Shown: piece after piece, positions 15,412 through 23,805 of the stretch
Numbering within the stretch: the stretch's first letter is position 1
How the letters are laid out: each line of letters starts with the position of its first letter
Assembly (NCBI GenBank): GCA_022509005.1
Contig: JAFLUC010000002.1
Span: forward strand, 34,111-66,324
From: Oscillospiraceae bacterium
Lineage (GTDB): Bacteria > Bacillota > Clostridia > UBA1381
Reading direction: 5' to 3'
DNA length: 32,214 bases
The notes under the pieces: model-generated
Told to the model about the DNA's origin: nothing
The model's database searches: none
Seen by the model: the letters and a program-made list of their open reading frames with translations, nothing else
Made by a program: the position numbers and the translations under genes

Positions 15412-17538
15412 ATGGGATTGATTCACGTTTTAGATACTGAGGTTTCAAATAAGATAGCTGCCGGAGAGGTAGTTGAGAAACCGCTTAGTATCGTTAAAGA
15501 GCTTATTGAAAACAGCATAGACGCCGGCGCATCCGTAATAACTGTGGAAGTTCGCGACGGCGGAATTAAATACATACGCGTGACGGATAACGGTTCGGGA
15601 ATGAGCAGCGAGGATGCAAAAATATGCTTTTTGCGCCATGCAACAAGTAAGATACAGACAGGCGCTGATCTTGATGCCATTTACACTCTAGGATTCCGCG
15701 GCGAGGCTTTATCAAGCATAGGAGCAGTTGCGAAGGTGCGCCTGTATACAAAGCGAAGATGTGATGATACGGGAATATGCGTAACATGTGAGGGCGGAGA
15801 AATTCTTTCGTCAGCAGATTCCGGAGCGCCTAACGGAACGGTTATGGAGGTTTCAGATCTGTTCTATAATACTCCCGCAAGACTTAAATTTTTGAAAAAA
15901 CCCGCAACAGAGGCAGGGTATATTGCAGATATTGTAGGCAGATATGTGTTTGCGCATCCTGAAATTTCCTTTAAGCTTATCCGCGATAATAAAGAGGTCA
16001 TATTCTCGTCGGGCGATAATAAGCTGATAAACGCGATTTATGCCGTTTACGGCAGAGATTATGCAAAAAATATGATCGATGTTGATTACGAATACAATGG
16101 TATCAGAGTGAGCGGTGTGATAGGAAAGGGCACTCTTTCAAGAGCAAACCGCAATTATGAGAATTTTTTTGTTAATAAGCGATATATTAAGAGTGCAATA
16201 ATGATAAGAGCTCTTGAGGAAGCATATAAAAATCAGATTATGATTTCAAAGTTTCCTACGGCGATATTAAATATAGAAATAGACGCAAAGCTGATTGATA
16301 TAAATGTACACCCCACAAAGCAGGAATGTAAGTTTTCAAACGAAAATGATATTTATCAGGCTGTGTATCATGCCGCAAAATCAGCACTTTATAGAGTGCC
16401 GAACGTGCCGGAGGTTGAACATACCGTGTCGAAGGCGAAGCCTTCAAACTTCACTGCAGAAAAAGGAGAGCAGCGTTCGTTTGAGGATATTTTCCGTGAC
16501 AGATTAAAGAGAAGCACTACTCCGTCAGATAACTTCAAATTCAAGACGGAGAGACGAGAGGTACCGCTTGATTTTACTGCGGAAGAAAATCAAGAGTCGA
16601 AGACGCCTGTTATTAAGCGTGATCATGCCGATGCAGTTCCGGCGCTCAGAGATATGCCGGAAAGAAAAGATGAAGCTGCGGCAACACCAGAAAGTACAGT
16701 GAAGGCAGCCGAGGCTGAAGCGAAACCGGAAGAGCAGGGATATCCGGAAATTCCGGCACCAACCTCGAATGAGGATCCGTTTGCAATGCTTGATTATGCA
16801 ATTCTGAACTCGAAAAGCATAGATAAGAGGCTGAGAGTAAGAGATCCCGAGTCTGAAACACATCGTGAAAAAGTGCACGTGCCTGATTTAAACGAATTTC
16901 TTGACAATGTAAACCGCAAATTTGCCCAAAAGGCAGAGAAAGAGAGGAATTTATTCTGTGACGGATATTTTCGGGTTATAGGTCAGCTTTTTGAAACGTA
17001 TATACTTGTTGAAAAAGATGACAGACTGCTCATGATAGATCAGCATGCCGCACACGAGCGGCTTAACTATGAAGCTTTGAAGCGCGAAATGCAGGAAACC
17101 GGTATTGTTTCGCAGATGATGCTCGAGCCTGTGGAGATCAAGCTTACAGGTGCAGAGTTTGCTGCATACAGCGACCATGAAAAGCTGTTCAGTGAGCTTG
17201 GATTTGAAATTACATCGGACGGAGAGGATATGGTTTCAATCAGCGCCGTACCGGGAGATGTTTCATGGAGTGATACAGAACCGTTATTTTTGGAACTGCT
17301 TACACGGATAGAGCATATGACCAATAATATTATTACAGCTGCGAAGGAACGGCTGCTATATACAATAGCGTGCAAGGCGGCAATCAAGGCGAACATGGAA
17401 ATAGGTGAGAAGGAAATGGAATCACTTGTAAAGCGTGTGTTTGCCCTTGAAAATATTAATACTTGTCCGCATGGCAGACCTATAGTTATTTCAATGACGA
17501 AAAAAGAGATAGAGAAGAGTTTTAAAAGAATAGTATGA
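15412..17538 (+). CDS. mutL: DNA mismatch repair endonuclease MutL
   Basis: Partner of MutS. The N-terminal GHKL ATPase has ELIENSIDAGA, DNGSGM and TLGFRGEALSSIGAV (about residues 30-110). A long charged, low-complexity linker (about 340-500) leads to the C-terminal dimerisation domain. That domain carries the metal-binding nicking motif DQHAAHERLNYE (543-554), ACKAAIK, and CPHGRP near the C-terminus, so this is the endonuclease type of MutL found in bacteria without MutH, and the FKR end is complete. The 708-residue length is normal to slightly long. It abuts mutS with no spacer, and its TGA overlaps the miaA ATG, so the three are surely co-expressed. Confidence 0.97.
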   Translation: MGLIHVLDTEVSNKIAAGEVVEKPLSIVKELIENSIDAGASVITVEVRDGGIKYIRVTDNGSGMSSEDAKICFLRHATSKIQTGADLDAIYTLGFRGEALSSIGAVAKVRLYTKRRCDDTGICVTCEGGEILSSADSGAPNGTVMEVSDLFYNTPARLKFLKKPATEAGYIADIVGRYVFAHPEISFKLIRDNKEVIFSSGDNKLINAIYAVYGRDYAKNMIDVDYEYNGIRVSGVIGKGTLSRANRNYENFFVNKRYIKSAIMIRALEEAYKNQIMISKFPTAILNIEIDAKLIDINVHPTKQECKFSNENDIYQAVYHAAKSALYRVPNVPEVEHTVSKAKPSNFTAEKGEQRSFEDIFRDRLKRSTTPSDNFKFKTERREVPLDFTAEENQESKTPVIKRDHADAVPALRDMPERKDEAAATPESTVKAAEAEAKPEEQGYPEIPAPTSNEDPFAMLDYAILNSKSIDKRLRVRDPESETHREKVHVPDLNEFLDNVNRKFAQKAEKERNLFCDGYFRVIGQLFETYILVEKDDRLLMIDQHAAHERLNYEALKREMQETGIVSQMMLEPVEIKLTGAEFAAYSDHEKLFSELGFEITSDGEDMVSISAVPGDVSWSDTEPLFLELLTRIEHMTNNIITAAKERLLYTIACKAAIKANMEIGEKEMESLVKRVFALENINTCPHGRPIVISMTKKEIEKSFKRIV

Positions 17539-18461
17539 ATAAGCAGCTATTAATAGTGGTCGCGGGACCAACGGCATCGGGGAAGACGAGACTTGCGATA
17601 GATATTGCAAAGGCATTTGACGGAGAAATCGTTTCGGCTGACAGTATGCAGATTTATAAATACATGGATATAGGTACTGCAAAACCGACCGATGAAGAAA
17701 GAGCGGAATGCCGGCATCATTTGATAGACTTTAAAGAACCGGACGAAATATTTTCAGTGGCCGATTATGCAAAGCTTGCGCATGAGGTTATTCGTGATAT
17801 TTCCGAAAGAGGAAGACTGCCGGTTATATGCGGAGGAACAGGTCTGTATATAAATAGCGTTGTAGATGATGTGACCTTCGGTGATATGGATACGGATTAT
17901 GCACTGCGTGAAGAGCTGAAAGACATTGCTGAAAAAGATGGCGGAGAACGGCTGCTCGATATGCTTGCAGAGTTTGACCCTGTGAGTGCAGAAAGACTTC
18001 ATCCGAATAATCAGAGAAGAATAATACGCGCAATTGAATTTTATAAATCAACCGGTGTTCCGATTTCCGAGCATCAGGAAATGACAAAACAGACAGAGAG
18101 TCGGTATGAACCGATTATGTTTGCTATAGATCATCCGCGTGAAGTCCTTTATGAGCGCATTAATCTGCGTGTAGATTTTATGATTAAAGACGGTTTACTG
18201 GAGGAAGTAAAAAAAATCATGGATATGGGCTATACAAAGGAGCTTAATTCCATGAAGGGTATAGGCTATAAGGAAATTATGGATTATTATAACGGCGAGT
18301 GCACGCTTCACGAAGCGATTGAAGCCGTAAAGCAAGGCTCGCGGCGATATGCCAAGAGGCAGTTGACATGGTTCAGACGCGACAAGCGGATAATTATGCT
18401 TGAACCGCACAGCGCCGCAGAAACAGCAATAGAAATAATAAAGCGCTCGCTGTACCCATAG
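17535..18461 (+). CDS. miaA: tRNA dimethylallyltransferase
   Basis: Adds a dimethylallyl group from DMAPP to N6 of A37 in tRNAs that read UNN codons, providing the substrate for MiaB. The 308-residue protein has the P-loop GPTASGKT (11-18), the SADSMQIYKYMDIGTAKP segment that binds tRNA and substrate, GGTGLYI, and the C-terminal RRYAKRQLTWFRRD motif. The start codon lies within ATGA overlapping the mutL stop. It closes the operon; a hairpin overlaps the stop codon. The order mutS-mutL-miaA is common in Firmicutes. Confidence 0.97.
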   Translation: MNKQLLIVVAGPTASGKTRLAIDIAKAFDGEIVSADSMQIYKYMDIGTAKPTDEERAECRHHLIDFKEPDEIFSVADYAKLAHEVIRDISERGRLPVICGGTGLYINSVVDDVTFGDMDTDYALREELKDIAEKDGGERLLDMLAEFDPVSAERLHPNNQRRIIRAIEFYKSTGVPISEHQEMTKQTESRYEPIMFAIDHPREVLYERINLRVDFMIKDGLLEEVKKIMDMGYTKELNSMKGIGYKEIMDYYNGECTLHEAIEAVKQGSRRYAKRQLTWFRRDKRIIMLEPHSAAETAIEIIKRSLYP

Positions 18462-18469
18462 CGAGCGCT
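18442..18469. terminator. Hairpin overlapping the miaA stop codon
   Basis: Perfect 10-bp GC-rich stem 18442-18451 with 18460-18469 and an eight-base loop that includes part of the stop codon. The plus-strand tail has only CACCCTTTT, while the minus-strand tail is TTATTATTTC, so it may act for both miaA and the convergent minus-strand transcript. Confidence 0.65.
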
Positions 18470-18495
18470 CACCCTTTTATCCCGAAGGATCTACC

Positions 18496-18522
18496 TTGTT
18501 GTATAATTTGATTATACAACAA
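18496..18522. repeat. Perfect 27-bp palindrome between convergent genes
   Basis: Twelve-base arms 18496-18507 and 18511-18522 around TTG; each arm ends in TATAAT or its complement. It is followed on the plus strand by A-runs, not T-runs, so it is not a standard terminator on either strand. The rest of 18470-18615 is AT-rich with no gene. Confidence 0.5.
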
Positions 18523-18615
18523 AAAAACTGCTTTTTCAACAATTTTTGTGTAAAGTAATCAAATTGTTAGTTTTATTATATCAATGTAACATTAATGTAA
18601 TTTAATGTCCCTATA

Positions 18616-18879
18616 TTAGTCCGAGAGAAACACATAGGCAAGGGCAAGGAGCAGAAACTTATCATCACAATCATTCATCAGAAGCAGAATAATAACAATC
18701 AGAAGAATCATATCATCTGACTGTAATTTATCAAGAATAGAGGTTATGCCGTTCTGTTTTTTTTGCGGTTCTAGCGCCGGAGACGCCGGTTTTGCAACCG
18801 GTATCTGTTTTGCTGGTTCTTTTGGCGTATCTGTGCGGACGGGCTGCGGCATATTGTTATAGCTATATGATTTGTACAT
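18616..18879 (-). CDS. Small hydrophobic-tailed protein of unknown function
   Basis: An 87-residue protein of unknown function. The first half is a proline/alanine/lysine-rich, probably disordered segment; the second half (about 55-86) is strongly hydrophobic with SDDMILLIVIILLLMNDCDD followed by a second hydrophobic stretch ending YVFLSD. The arrangement of acidic residues flanking two leucine-rich segments is a pattern I recall from uncharacterised clostridial proteins. It may sit in a membrane or form an aggregate-like shell. AAAGGAGGT precedes the ATG, and the start overlaps the stop of the gene before it (TAATG on the minus strand), so the two are translationally coupled. It is the last of three small genes on this strand. 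Confidence 0.75.
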   Translation of the reverse strand: MYKSYSYNNMPQPVRTDTPKEPAKQIPVAKPASPALEPQKKQNGITSILDKLQSDDMILLIVIILLLMNDCDDKFLLLALAYVFLSD

Positions 18880-19232
18880 TACGATAAAATACCTCCTTTA
18901 AACAGCTGTGAGAGGCGCGCAATATTCAGCATTTTAAGAGCGCTGTCGATCGATCCCTGACGACTGCTGCGCATATAGGGCTTTAGGGACAGCAAAAGAT
19001 TTGCTCTGTTATCATCTCCGGCAGAAGTAAGCTGGCTGAGAAGCCCCTGTGCCTGCAAGAGCAGTTCCGGTGAAACGGCAGGAGAGGAGGGAGCAGAATG
19101 CATATTCTCTATACTTGTAGGCGGATCGCTTCCGCTGTCATCTGTTTTATTTAAAGCATTCATTATTGTATTTATTTTTTCGTCGGCATTATCACCCAAC
19201 AGCCCTTTCAGAGTATCCATCATATCTGCCAT
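18879..19232 (-). CDS. Small conserved-looking helical protein of unknown function
   Basis: A 117-residue protein of unknown function. It begins MADMMDTLKGLLGDNADEKI, has a serine/proline-rich spacer (about 30-57), and ends with a helical part containing DDNRANLLLSLKPYMRSSRQ and ALKMLNIARLSQLF. The phrase N-L-L-L-x-L-K-P-Y followed by a basic patch and a leucine-rich helix looks like a conserved core I recall from clostridial proteins encoded beside the hydrophobic-tailed protein downstream. No transmembrane segment or signal. CAGGAGTGG precedes the ATG; 26 bp separate it from the upstream gene and its stop overlaps the downstream start. Confidence 0.75.
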   Translation of the reverse strand: MADMMDTLKGLLGDNADEKINTIMNALNKTDDSGSDPPTSIENMHSAPSSPAVSPELLLQAQGLLSQLTSAGDDNRANLLLSLKPYMRSSRQGSIDSALKMLNIARLSQLFKGGILS

Positions 19233-19258
19233 TTTAAACCACTCCTGTCTTACTTGAA

Positions 19259-19474
19259 TTATTTAAACATTTGTTTTATATCATCTGCGGAAAGTCTTGA
19301 AAGCTTTTCTTTTACGTCATTTGGGTTAAGACTCTGAAGCTTTTTGATTATATTTTTCTTGTCTGTTGCATTAAGTTTTGGAGCTGCCTTGCTGCCTTGA
19401 ACAGATGATAGAAAATCATTGATCTGTTTTATCTGGTTTGAGCTGAAGCTTGAGAGTACTTCGTTTATATCCAT
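19259..19474 (-). CDS. Small helical protein of unknown function
   Basis: A 71-residue protein of unknown function, rich in lysine, serine and asparagine. It has two similar halves that read like short helix repeats: a segment with FSSNQIKQINDFLSS and one with NPNDVKEKLSRLSADDIKQM. The ATG at 19474 is preferred, about 10 bases after AAAGGG; an upstream in-frame TTG would lie too close to that site. It is first in the three-gene minus-strand unit. A sigma-K-like sequence (CACA, 16 bases, CATATAATT on the minus strand, 19538 down to 19510) lies just upstream and no good sigma-A promoter is seen, which would fit mother-cell sporulation expression, but the match is weak. Confidence 0.72.
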   Translation of the reverse strand: MDINEVLSSFSSNQIKQINDFLSSVQGSKAAPKLNATDKKNIIKKLQSLNPNDVKEKLSRLSADDIKQMFK

Positions 19475-19570
19475 ATATATCAATCCCTTTCGATAAAATG
19501 CTTTTATTTAATTATATGCCGATTTGTGTGAGTTTGTGAATATATTAATTAAATTAGTACAAATACGCAG

Positions 19571-19603
19571 AAAACCCACGAGGCCTGATGCCTTGCGGGT
19601 TTT
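19571..19603. terminator. Hairpin ending the glnA transcript (bidirectional form)
   Basis: Arms 19571-19584 and 19590-19603 pair over 14 positions with one mismatch and one G:T pair; the outer four pairs are A:T, giving T-runs on both strands. It lies 200 bp downstream of glnA and before the minus-strand small-gene unit. Confidence 0.7.
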
Positions 19604-19614
19604 CCTTGTTTGTT

Positions 19615-19795
19615 ATATAAGTAAGTAAGGAAACTACGTTAGCTTGGTTAGGGCTAACGTATGATGATTGATTATGGAATAAACATCATATATTCCATTT
19701 CCTATTATACAACAGTTTTCATAAAAAATCAATAGTATTTTTTAAAAAAATTATGAAATTATAATAATACTATGTTTCCTTGGTTTACTTAATAT
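19615..19795. repeat. 181-bp AT-rich stretch with imperfect terminal inverted repeats
   Basis: The ends 19615-19636 and 19771-19795 are imperfect inverted copies sharing AAGTAA and AAGGAAAC in the same order. Inside are a perfect 8-bp hairpin ACGTTAGC/GCTAACGT (19636-19660), a TGGAAT/ATTCCA pair, and further AT-rich inverted pairs. No coding capacity. It fills most of the 333 bases between the small-gene unit and glnA. It could be a MITE-like element or a structured 3' UTR of glnA. Confidence 0.45.
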
Positions 19796-19807
19796 AGAGT
19801 CCACTGA

Positions 19808-21892
19808 TTATACAAGATAAAGAAGCTCTGTGTATGTCGGGAACGGCCAGTAGTCTTTAGCTACGATCGTTTCAAGCGCATCAGCCGTTTCTCTTAATGA
19901 TTCCATTGCCGGTATAACCTTTTCTTTATAGTACATACCTGTTTCAAATGCATCAAGTTCAGGAACTGCTGTAGCGTCAGTAAGAGCATCTATCTTTGTC
20001 ATAAGCTCCTCTGTAAGTGATGTAAGCTTGCGAGCCTTTTCAAGCTCCTTCGGAGCATCAAGACCGAGTGCTTTCTTTGAAGCAAGATCGTCAGTTACAA
20101 ACTTTGTGTACTTGAGACATGCCGGAAGGATCTCTTGCTGAGCCATTTCGAGCATTGTGAGCATCTCAAAATGGAGTGTGTTGTTATAGTCCTCCATCAT
20201 GATCTCAGCTCTTGTTTCAACCTCAACCTTTGTAAATACCTCCTGCTTGGTGAAGAGGTCGATTGATTTCTGGCTCTTGAAGTGCGGCATAGCATCCGGC
20301 GTTGTTTTGAGGTTCGGAAGCCCTCTTTTTTCTGCTTCGACAACCCATTCATCACTGTAACCGTTGCCGTTGAATATTATTCTGTCATGATCTTTGAATA
20401 TCTGTATTGCAAGCTCAAGCGCATCCTTGTGGAGATTATCCGAACCTTCAAGCTTATCGGCAATCTCTGTAAGGGTTTCCGCAACAATTGTGTTAAGAAC
20501 TATGTTAATACCGCCGATCGACTGTCTTGAGCCAGGCGCACGGAATTCAAAACGGTTGCCTGTGAATGCGAACGGTGACGTTCTGTTTCTGTCAGTTGTA
20601 TCCTTATGTATATCCGGAAGTGATTCAACGCCTGTTTCGATAAGCTTACCTTCATCATACTTTACGCCGTGACCTGACTTAAGCTGTTCAACAACTGCTG
20701 CGAGCTGGTCGCCAAGGTAAATTGAGATGATAGCCGGCGGCGCTTCGTTTGCTCCGAGTCTGTGGTCATTTCCTGCGGTTGCAACAGATACTCTTAATAT
20801 ATCCGCATAATCATCAACAGCCTTGATAACAGCCGCGAGGAATACGAGGAATTGTACATTGTGTTCCGGTTGTTTGCCCGGCTTTAAGAGCAACTCACCG
20901 CCTGATGTACCGATTGACCAGTTGTTGTGCTTACCCGAACCGTTAATTCCCTCATACGGTTTTTCGTGAAGCAGGCAGTATAGACCGTGATGATCTGCTA
21001 CCTTCTTAAGAACCTCCATTGTGAGCTGGTTGTGGTCGTTAGAAATATTTGTCGTCGAGAAAATCGGCGCTATTTCGTGCTGAGCAGGTGCAACCTCATT
21101 ATGCTTTGTTTTAGCCAGTACGCCCAGCTTCCAAAGCTCTTCGTCAACCTCCTTCATGAAGGCAGCAACTCTTTCTTTGATCTGACCGAAGTAATGATCG
21201 TCCATTTCCTGACCCTTAGCCGGCTTGTTTCCGAAAAGTGTTCTGCCTGTTAAAAGCAGGTCCTTTCTCTTGTTTCTGAGATCCTTATCAACGAGGAAAT
21301 ACTCCTGCTCCGGTCCGACATATGAAACAACTCTATGCGGAAATTTACCAAAGAGCGCAAGAACTCTCTTTGCAGCCTTATCGATTGCAGCCTCTGAACG
21401 GAGAAGCGGTGTTTTCTTATCAAGAACCTCTCCTGTATATGAAACGAAGGATGTAGGGATATATAACGAATGATCTTTTATGAATGCAAACGATGTCGGA
21501 TCCCATGCGGTATAGCCGCGAGCTTCAAAGGTCGCTCTCAGTCCGCCGGAGGGGAATGAGGACGCGTCCGGTTCACCCATAACAAGCTCCTTGCCTGAAA
21601 ATTCCATTATAACAGTCTTATCTTCTGTCGGCTGAATGAATGAATCATGCTTTTCAGCTGTAAGACCTGTCATCGGTTGGAACCAGTGTGTGTAATGTGT
21701 ACAGCCTTTTTCGATTGCCCAGTCCTTCATTGCATTTGCAACAACCTCAGCTACCTCAATATCGAGTCTTGTGCCCTGGCTGATTGTTTTAACGAGTGAC
21801 TTATAAATATCCTTTGGTAAACGGGCCTTCATTGTGGGAAGATTAAACACGTTTTCGCCAAAGATTTTTGATACATCTCCGTTTTCCATCAT
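19808..21892 (-). CDS. glnN: Glutamine synthetase, type III
   Basis: ATP-dependent synthesis of glutamine from glutamate and ammonia, the main ammonium-assimilating step. The protein is about 694 residues, the size of the GSIII family (GlnA type I is about 450). Conserved stretches include [65 protein letters not shown] and [10 protein letters not shown], which carry the metal and substrate ligands. Two adjacent ATGs (21892 and 21889) follow AGGAGGT at 21902-21908; the first has the better spacing. An upstream extension to 21961 is rejected because it lacks a binding site and would read MAYMF before the family start. It is a single-gene unit with a terminator-containing leader (see 21977-22016), so nitrogen-dependent attenuation is possible. 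The symbol glnN is used for this family; some annotate it glnA. Confidence 0.95.
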   Translation of the reverse strand: MMENGDVSKIFGENVFNLPTMKARLPKDIYKSLVKTISQGTRLDIEVAEVVANAMKDWAIEKGCTHYTHWFQPMTGLTAEKHDSFIQPTEDKTVIMEFSGKELVMGEPDASSFPSGGLRATFEARGYTAWDPTSFAFIKDHSLYIPTSFVSYTGEVLDKKTPLLRSEAAIDKAAKRVLALFGKFPHRVVSYVGPEQEYFLVDKDLRNKRKDLLLTGRTLFGNKPAKGQEMDDHYFGQIKERVAAFMKEVDEELWKLGVLAKTKHNEVAPAQHEIAPIFSTTNISNDHNQLTMEVLKKVADHHGLYCLLHEKPYEGINGSGKHNNWSIGTSGGELLLKPGKQPEHNVQFLVFLAAVIKAVDDYADILRVSVATAGNDHRLGANEAPPAIISIYLGDQLAAVVEQLKSGHGVKYDEGKLIETGVESLPDIHKDTTDRNRTSPFAFTGNRFEFRAPGSRQSIGGINIVLNTIVAETLTEIADKLEGSDNLHKDALELAIQIFKDHDRIIFNGNGYSDEWVVEAEKRGLPNLKTTPDAMPHFKSQKSIDLFTKQEVFTKVEVETRAEIMMEDYNNTLHFEMLTMLEMAQQEILPACLKYTKFVTDDLASKKALGLDAPKELEKARKLTSLTEELMTKIDALTDATAVPELDAFETGMYYKEKVIPAMESLRETADALETIVAKDYWPFPTYTELLYLV

Positions 21893-21976
21893 AATTAAAA
21901 TACCTCCTGATATAAATTTTGGCAATATGTATCCAGATAATCTGCAGAACATATATGCCATATTGCGGATTTATTG

Positions 21977-22016
21977 AAAAAGGGTGTTTTATATTTCTGA
22001 TCAATATAAAACACCC
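21977..22016 (-). terminator. Perfect intrinsic terminator inside the glutamine synthetase leader
   Basis: On the minus strand, a perfect 14-bp stem (22016-22003 with 21995-21982), seven-base loop and TTTTT at 21981-21977. It stands between the promoter at 22052-22079 and the gene start at 21892, about 85 bases before the start codon, so it would attenuate transcription unless overcome. Confidence 0.8.
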
Positions 22017-22051
22017 TCGTCTTATCCGTAATTCATTTTAATTTATGAATT

Positions 22052-22079
22052 AATTATACCACTTTTCCGTCGAAAGTCA
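22052..22079 (-). promoter_or_regulatory. Sigma-A promoter upstream of the glutamine synthetase gene
   Basis: On the minus strand TTGACT, 16-bp spacer, TATAAT. Transcription would start about 30 bases before the leader terminator. Confidence 0.7.
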
Positions 22080-22139
22080 ATATACAAAATGTTAGAATAA
22101 GATATCACGTGTCAGAATTTCTTTATGCAAATTAACACA

Positions 22140-22166
22140 ACAGCCATGCAATCACGGCATGGCTGT
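22140..22166 (-). terminator. Hairpin after the amino acid transporter operon
   Basis: Perfect 10-bp stem 22140-22149 with 22157-22166, seven-base loop, 27 bp beyond the binding-protein stop. The minus-strand tail is TGTGTTAATTTG, a weak U-tract. Confidence 0.65.
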
Positions 22167-22192
22167 CGATGTTTAATTTTCTCTTTTACTAA

Positions 22193-23002
22193 TTATTCCT
22201 CTGTTTCGCTGTACTTCTGTGAAAGCTCTTCAATTTCACCGTTTTCTTTCATCTCTTTGAGTGTTTCGTTGATGAGATCAAGCAGCTCCTTGTTGCCTTT
22301 TCTTACTGCGATAGCGTATTCTTCCTCTGCAAATGCTTCCGGATCCTCTATGACCTTAAGTCCATTCTTTTCAGCAAGCGCTTTGCCTGTGTATGAATCA
22401 ACAACCACAGCGTCAAGCTTACCGTTCTTCACGTCCTGAACGATATCAAGAGCTCTTGATGCTCTTCTGATATTCTTGTCGTCAATTTTAAGGTCTTTTG
22501 TTATGATTGAATCTGCTGTGTAGCCAAGAACCACGCCTACTTTTTTATTGTTCTTTAAATCCTCAGCGCTTTTGATTGAATCATCATTCGGCGCAACGAT
22601 GATTACCTGTTCAGCTACATAATATGTATCTGAGAAATCAACCGATTCTCTTCTCTCGTCGTCAGCTGTCATACCCGCAACCGCCATATCTACCTTCTTT
22701 GTGCTTACAGCGGCTATGAGACCATCAAACTGCATATCTGTTATTTTAAGCTCCTTACCCGCTTTATCTGCAATCTTCTTTGCGATCTCAACGTCAATTC
22801 CGGCAAACTTATCTACAACACCACTATTTGATACAAATTCGAACGGCGGGAACTCTGCATTGGTTCCCATTATAAGCGTATCAGAGTTTATGGTTCCTCC
22901 GTTTTCCGCAATCTGTGAATCTGATTTTCCACATCCTGCCAAAGCTCCTGCGCACAATGCTGCGGCTGCAGCAAGTGATATAAGCCTAAAAATTTTGTTC
23001 AT
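22193..23002 (-). CDS. Polar amino acid ABC transporter substrate-binding lipoprotein
   Basis: A 269-residue extracellular solute-binding protein of family 3 (SBP_bac_3). Signal with lipobox ending ALAGC, lipidated cysteine 24. The mature part has the family pattern: TNAEFPPFEF at the start, GIDVEIAKKIA, FDGLIAAVSTKKVDMAVAGM, and a second lobe with GVVLGYTADS and DAVVVDSYTG. It captures an amino acid and hands it to the permease encoded upstream; the exact ligand (glutamine, arginine, cystine or another) cannot be read from sequence. AGGAGGT precedes the ATG. It is last in the operon, 67 bp after the ATPase gene; an 8-bp hairpin at 23035-23052 lies in that gap and may tune its level. Confidence 0.93.
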   Translation of the reverse strand: MNKIFRLISLAAAAALCAGALAGCGKSDSQIAENGGTINSDTLIMGTNAEFPPFEFVSNSGVVDKFAGIDVEIAKKIADKAGKELKITDMQFDGLIAAVSTKKVDMAVAGMTADDERRESVDFSDTYYVAEQVIIVAPNDDSIKSAEDLKNNKKVGVVLGYTADSIITKDLKIDDKNIRRASRALDIVQDVKNGKLDAVVVDSYTGKALAEKNGLKVIEDPEAFAEEEYAIAVRKGNKELLDLINETLKEMKENGEIEELSQKYSETEE

Positions 23003-23034
23003 AATAATTACCTCCTGTTTTTTGTTTATTAATA

Positions 23035-23052
23035 AACCGCATGGATGCGGTT
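23035..23052 (-). other. Intercistronic hairpin between ATPase and binding-protein genes
   Basis: AACCGCAT and ATGCGGTT form a perfect inverted repeat with a two-base centre (six pairs if a six-base loop forms). The tail lacks a U-run, so processing or RNA stabilisation is more likely than termination. Confidence 0.45.
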
Positions 23053-23069
23053 ATATACTTTAGAATACT

Positions 23070-23792
23070 TTAGAGAATTTTGCTTAAGAATGACTTGGTT
23101 CTGTCATTTTTCGGATTCTCAAATACCTCTATCGGAGCACCCTGCTCGATGATATTTCCGTCGTCCATAAACCATACACGGTCTGCCACTTCGCGGGCAA
23201 AGCCCATCTCGTGTGTAACGACAACCATTGTCATACCCGCGTTAGCAAGCTCCTTCATAACCTCAAGAACTTCACCGACCATTTCAGGATCGAGAGCCGA
23301 TGTAGGCTCGTCAAAGAGCATGATTTTCGGATCCATTGCCAGCGCTCTTACGATTGCTATTCTCTGTTTTTGTCCGCCTGATAGCTGAACAGGGTATGCG
23401 TCCGCTTTATCCTCAAGTCCTACTCTTTTTAAAAGCTCAAGAGCTTTTTCTTTTGCCTGTTCTTTAGGCATCTTTTTAACCTTTATGGGGGCAAGCGTTA
23501 TGTTGTCCATAATGCTGAGATGAGGGAACAGATTGAAGTGCTGGAACACCATACCAAGATTTTCTCTTGCTTTGTTTATGTTTACGCTGCGATCTGTTAT
23601 TTCAGTACCGTCAACGATAATGCTTCCGCTTGTAGGAACCTCAAGAAGATTGATACAGCGCAGCAGTGTTGATTTTCCGCTTCCGGACGGACCGATAAGA
23701 ACGACCTTTTCTCCGGCTTTGACATTTTCTGTTATACCCTTAAGAATATGTAATTTGCCAAAGCTTTTATGTAAGTCTTTAATCTGAATCAT
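23070..23792 (-). CDS. Polar amino acid ABC transporter ATP-binding protein (GlnQ-like)
   Basis: The cytoplasmic ATPase of the importer, 240 residues. Walker [10 protein letters not shown] at 34-42, Q-loop [12 protein letters not shown], signature LSGGQKQR, Walker [15 protein letters not shown], and the H-loop in [15 protein letters not shown] and [11 protein letters not shown] are typical of the polar amino acid (PAAT) group. It begins 13 bp after the permease stop. All catalytic residues are present. Confidence 0.95.
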   Translation of the reverse strand: MIQIKDLHKSFGKLHILKGITENVKAGEKVVLIGPSGSGKSTLLRCINLLEVPTSGSIIVDGTEITDRSVNINKARENLGMVFQHFNLFPHLSIMDNITLAPIKVKKMPKEQAKEKALELLKRVGLEDKADAYPVQLSGGQKQRIAIVRALAMDPKIMLFDEPTSALDPEMVGEVLEVMKELANAGMTMVVVTHEMGFAREVADRVWFMDDGNIIEQGAPIEVFENPKNDRTKSFLSKIL

Positions 23793-23805
23793 TTGTGCCG
23801 CCTCC

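Noticed and set aside
16525..16878. Minus-strand ORF of 117 codons opposite the mutL linker
   Set aside because: The linker has low-complexity codons that leave long antisense frames; no start signal or homology seen.
21893..21961. N-terminal extension of the glutamine synthetase beginning [10 protein letters not shown]
   Set aside because: It spans the ribosome binding site of the real start and has no family similarity.
21961..22016. ANTAR-type two-hexaloop element in the glutamine synthetase leader
   Set aside because: I looked for two hairpins with six-base loops having A at 1 and G at 4. The terminator loop has seven bases and the only other hairpin overlaps the promoter, so the match fails.
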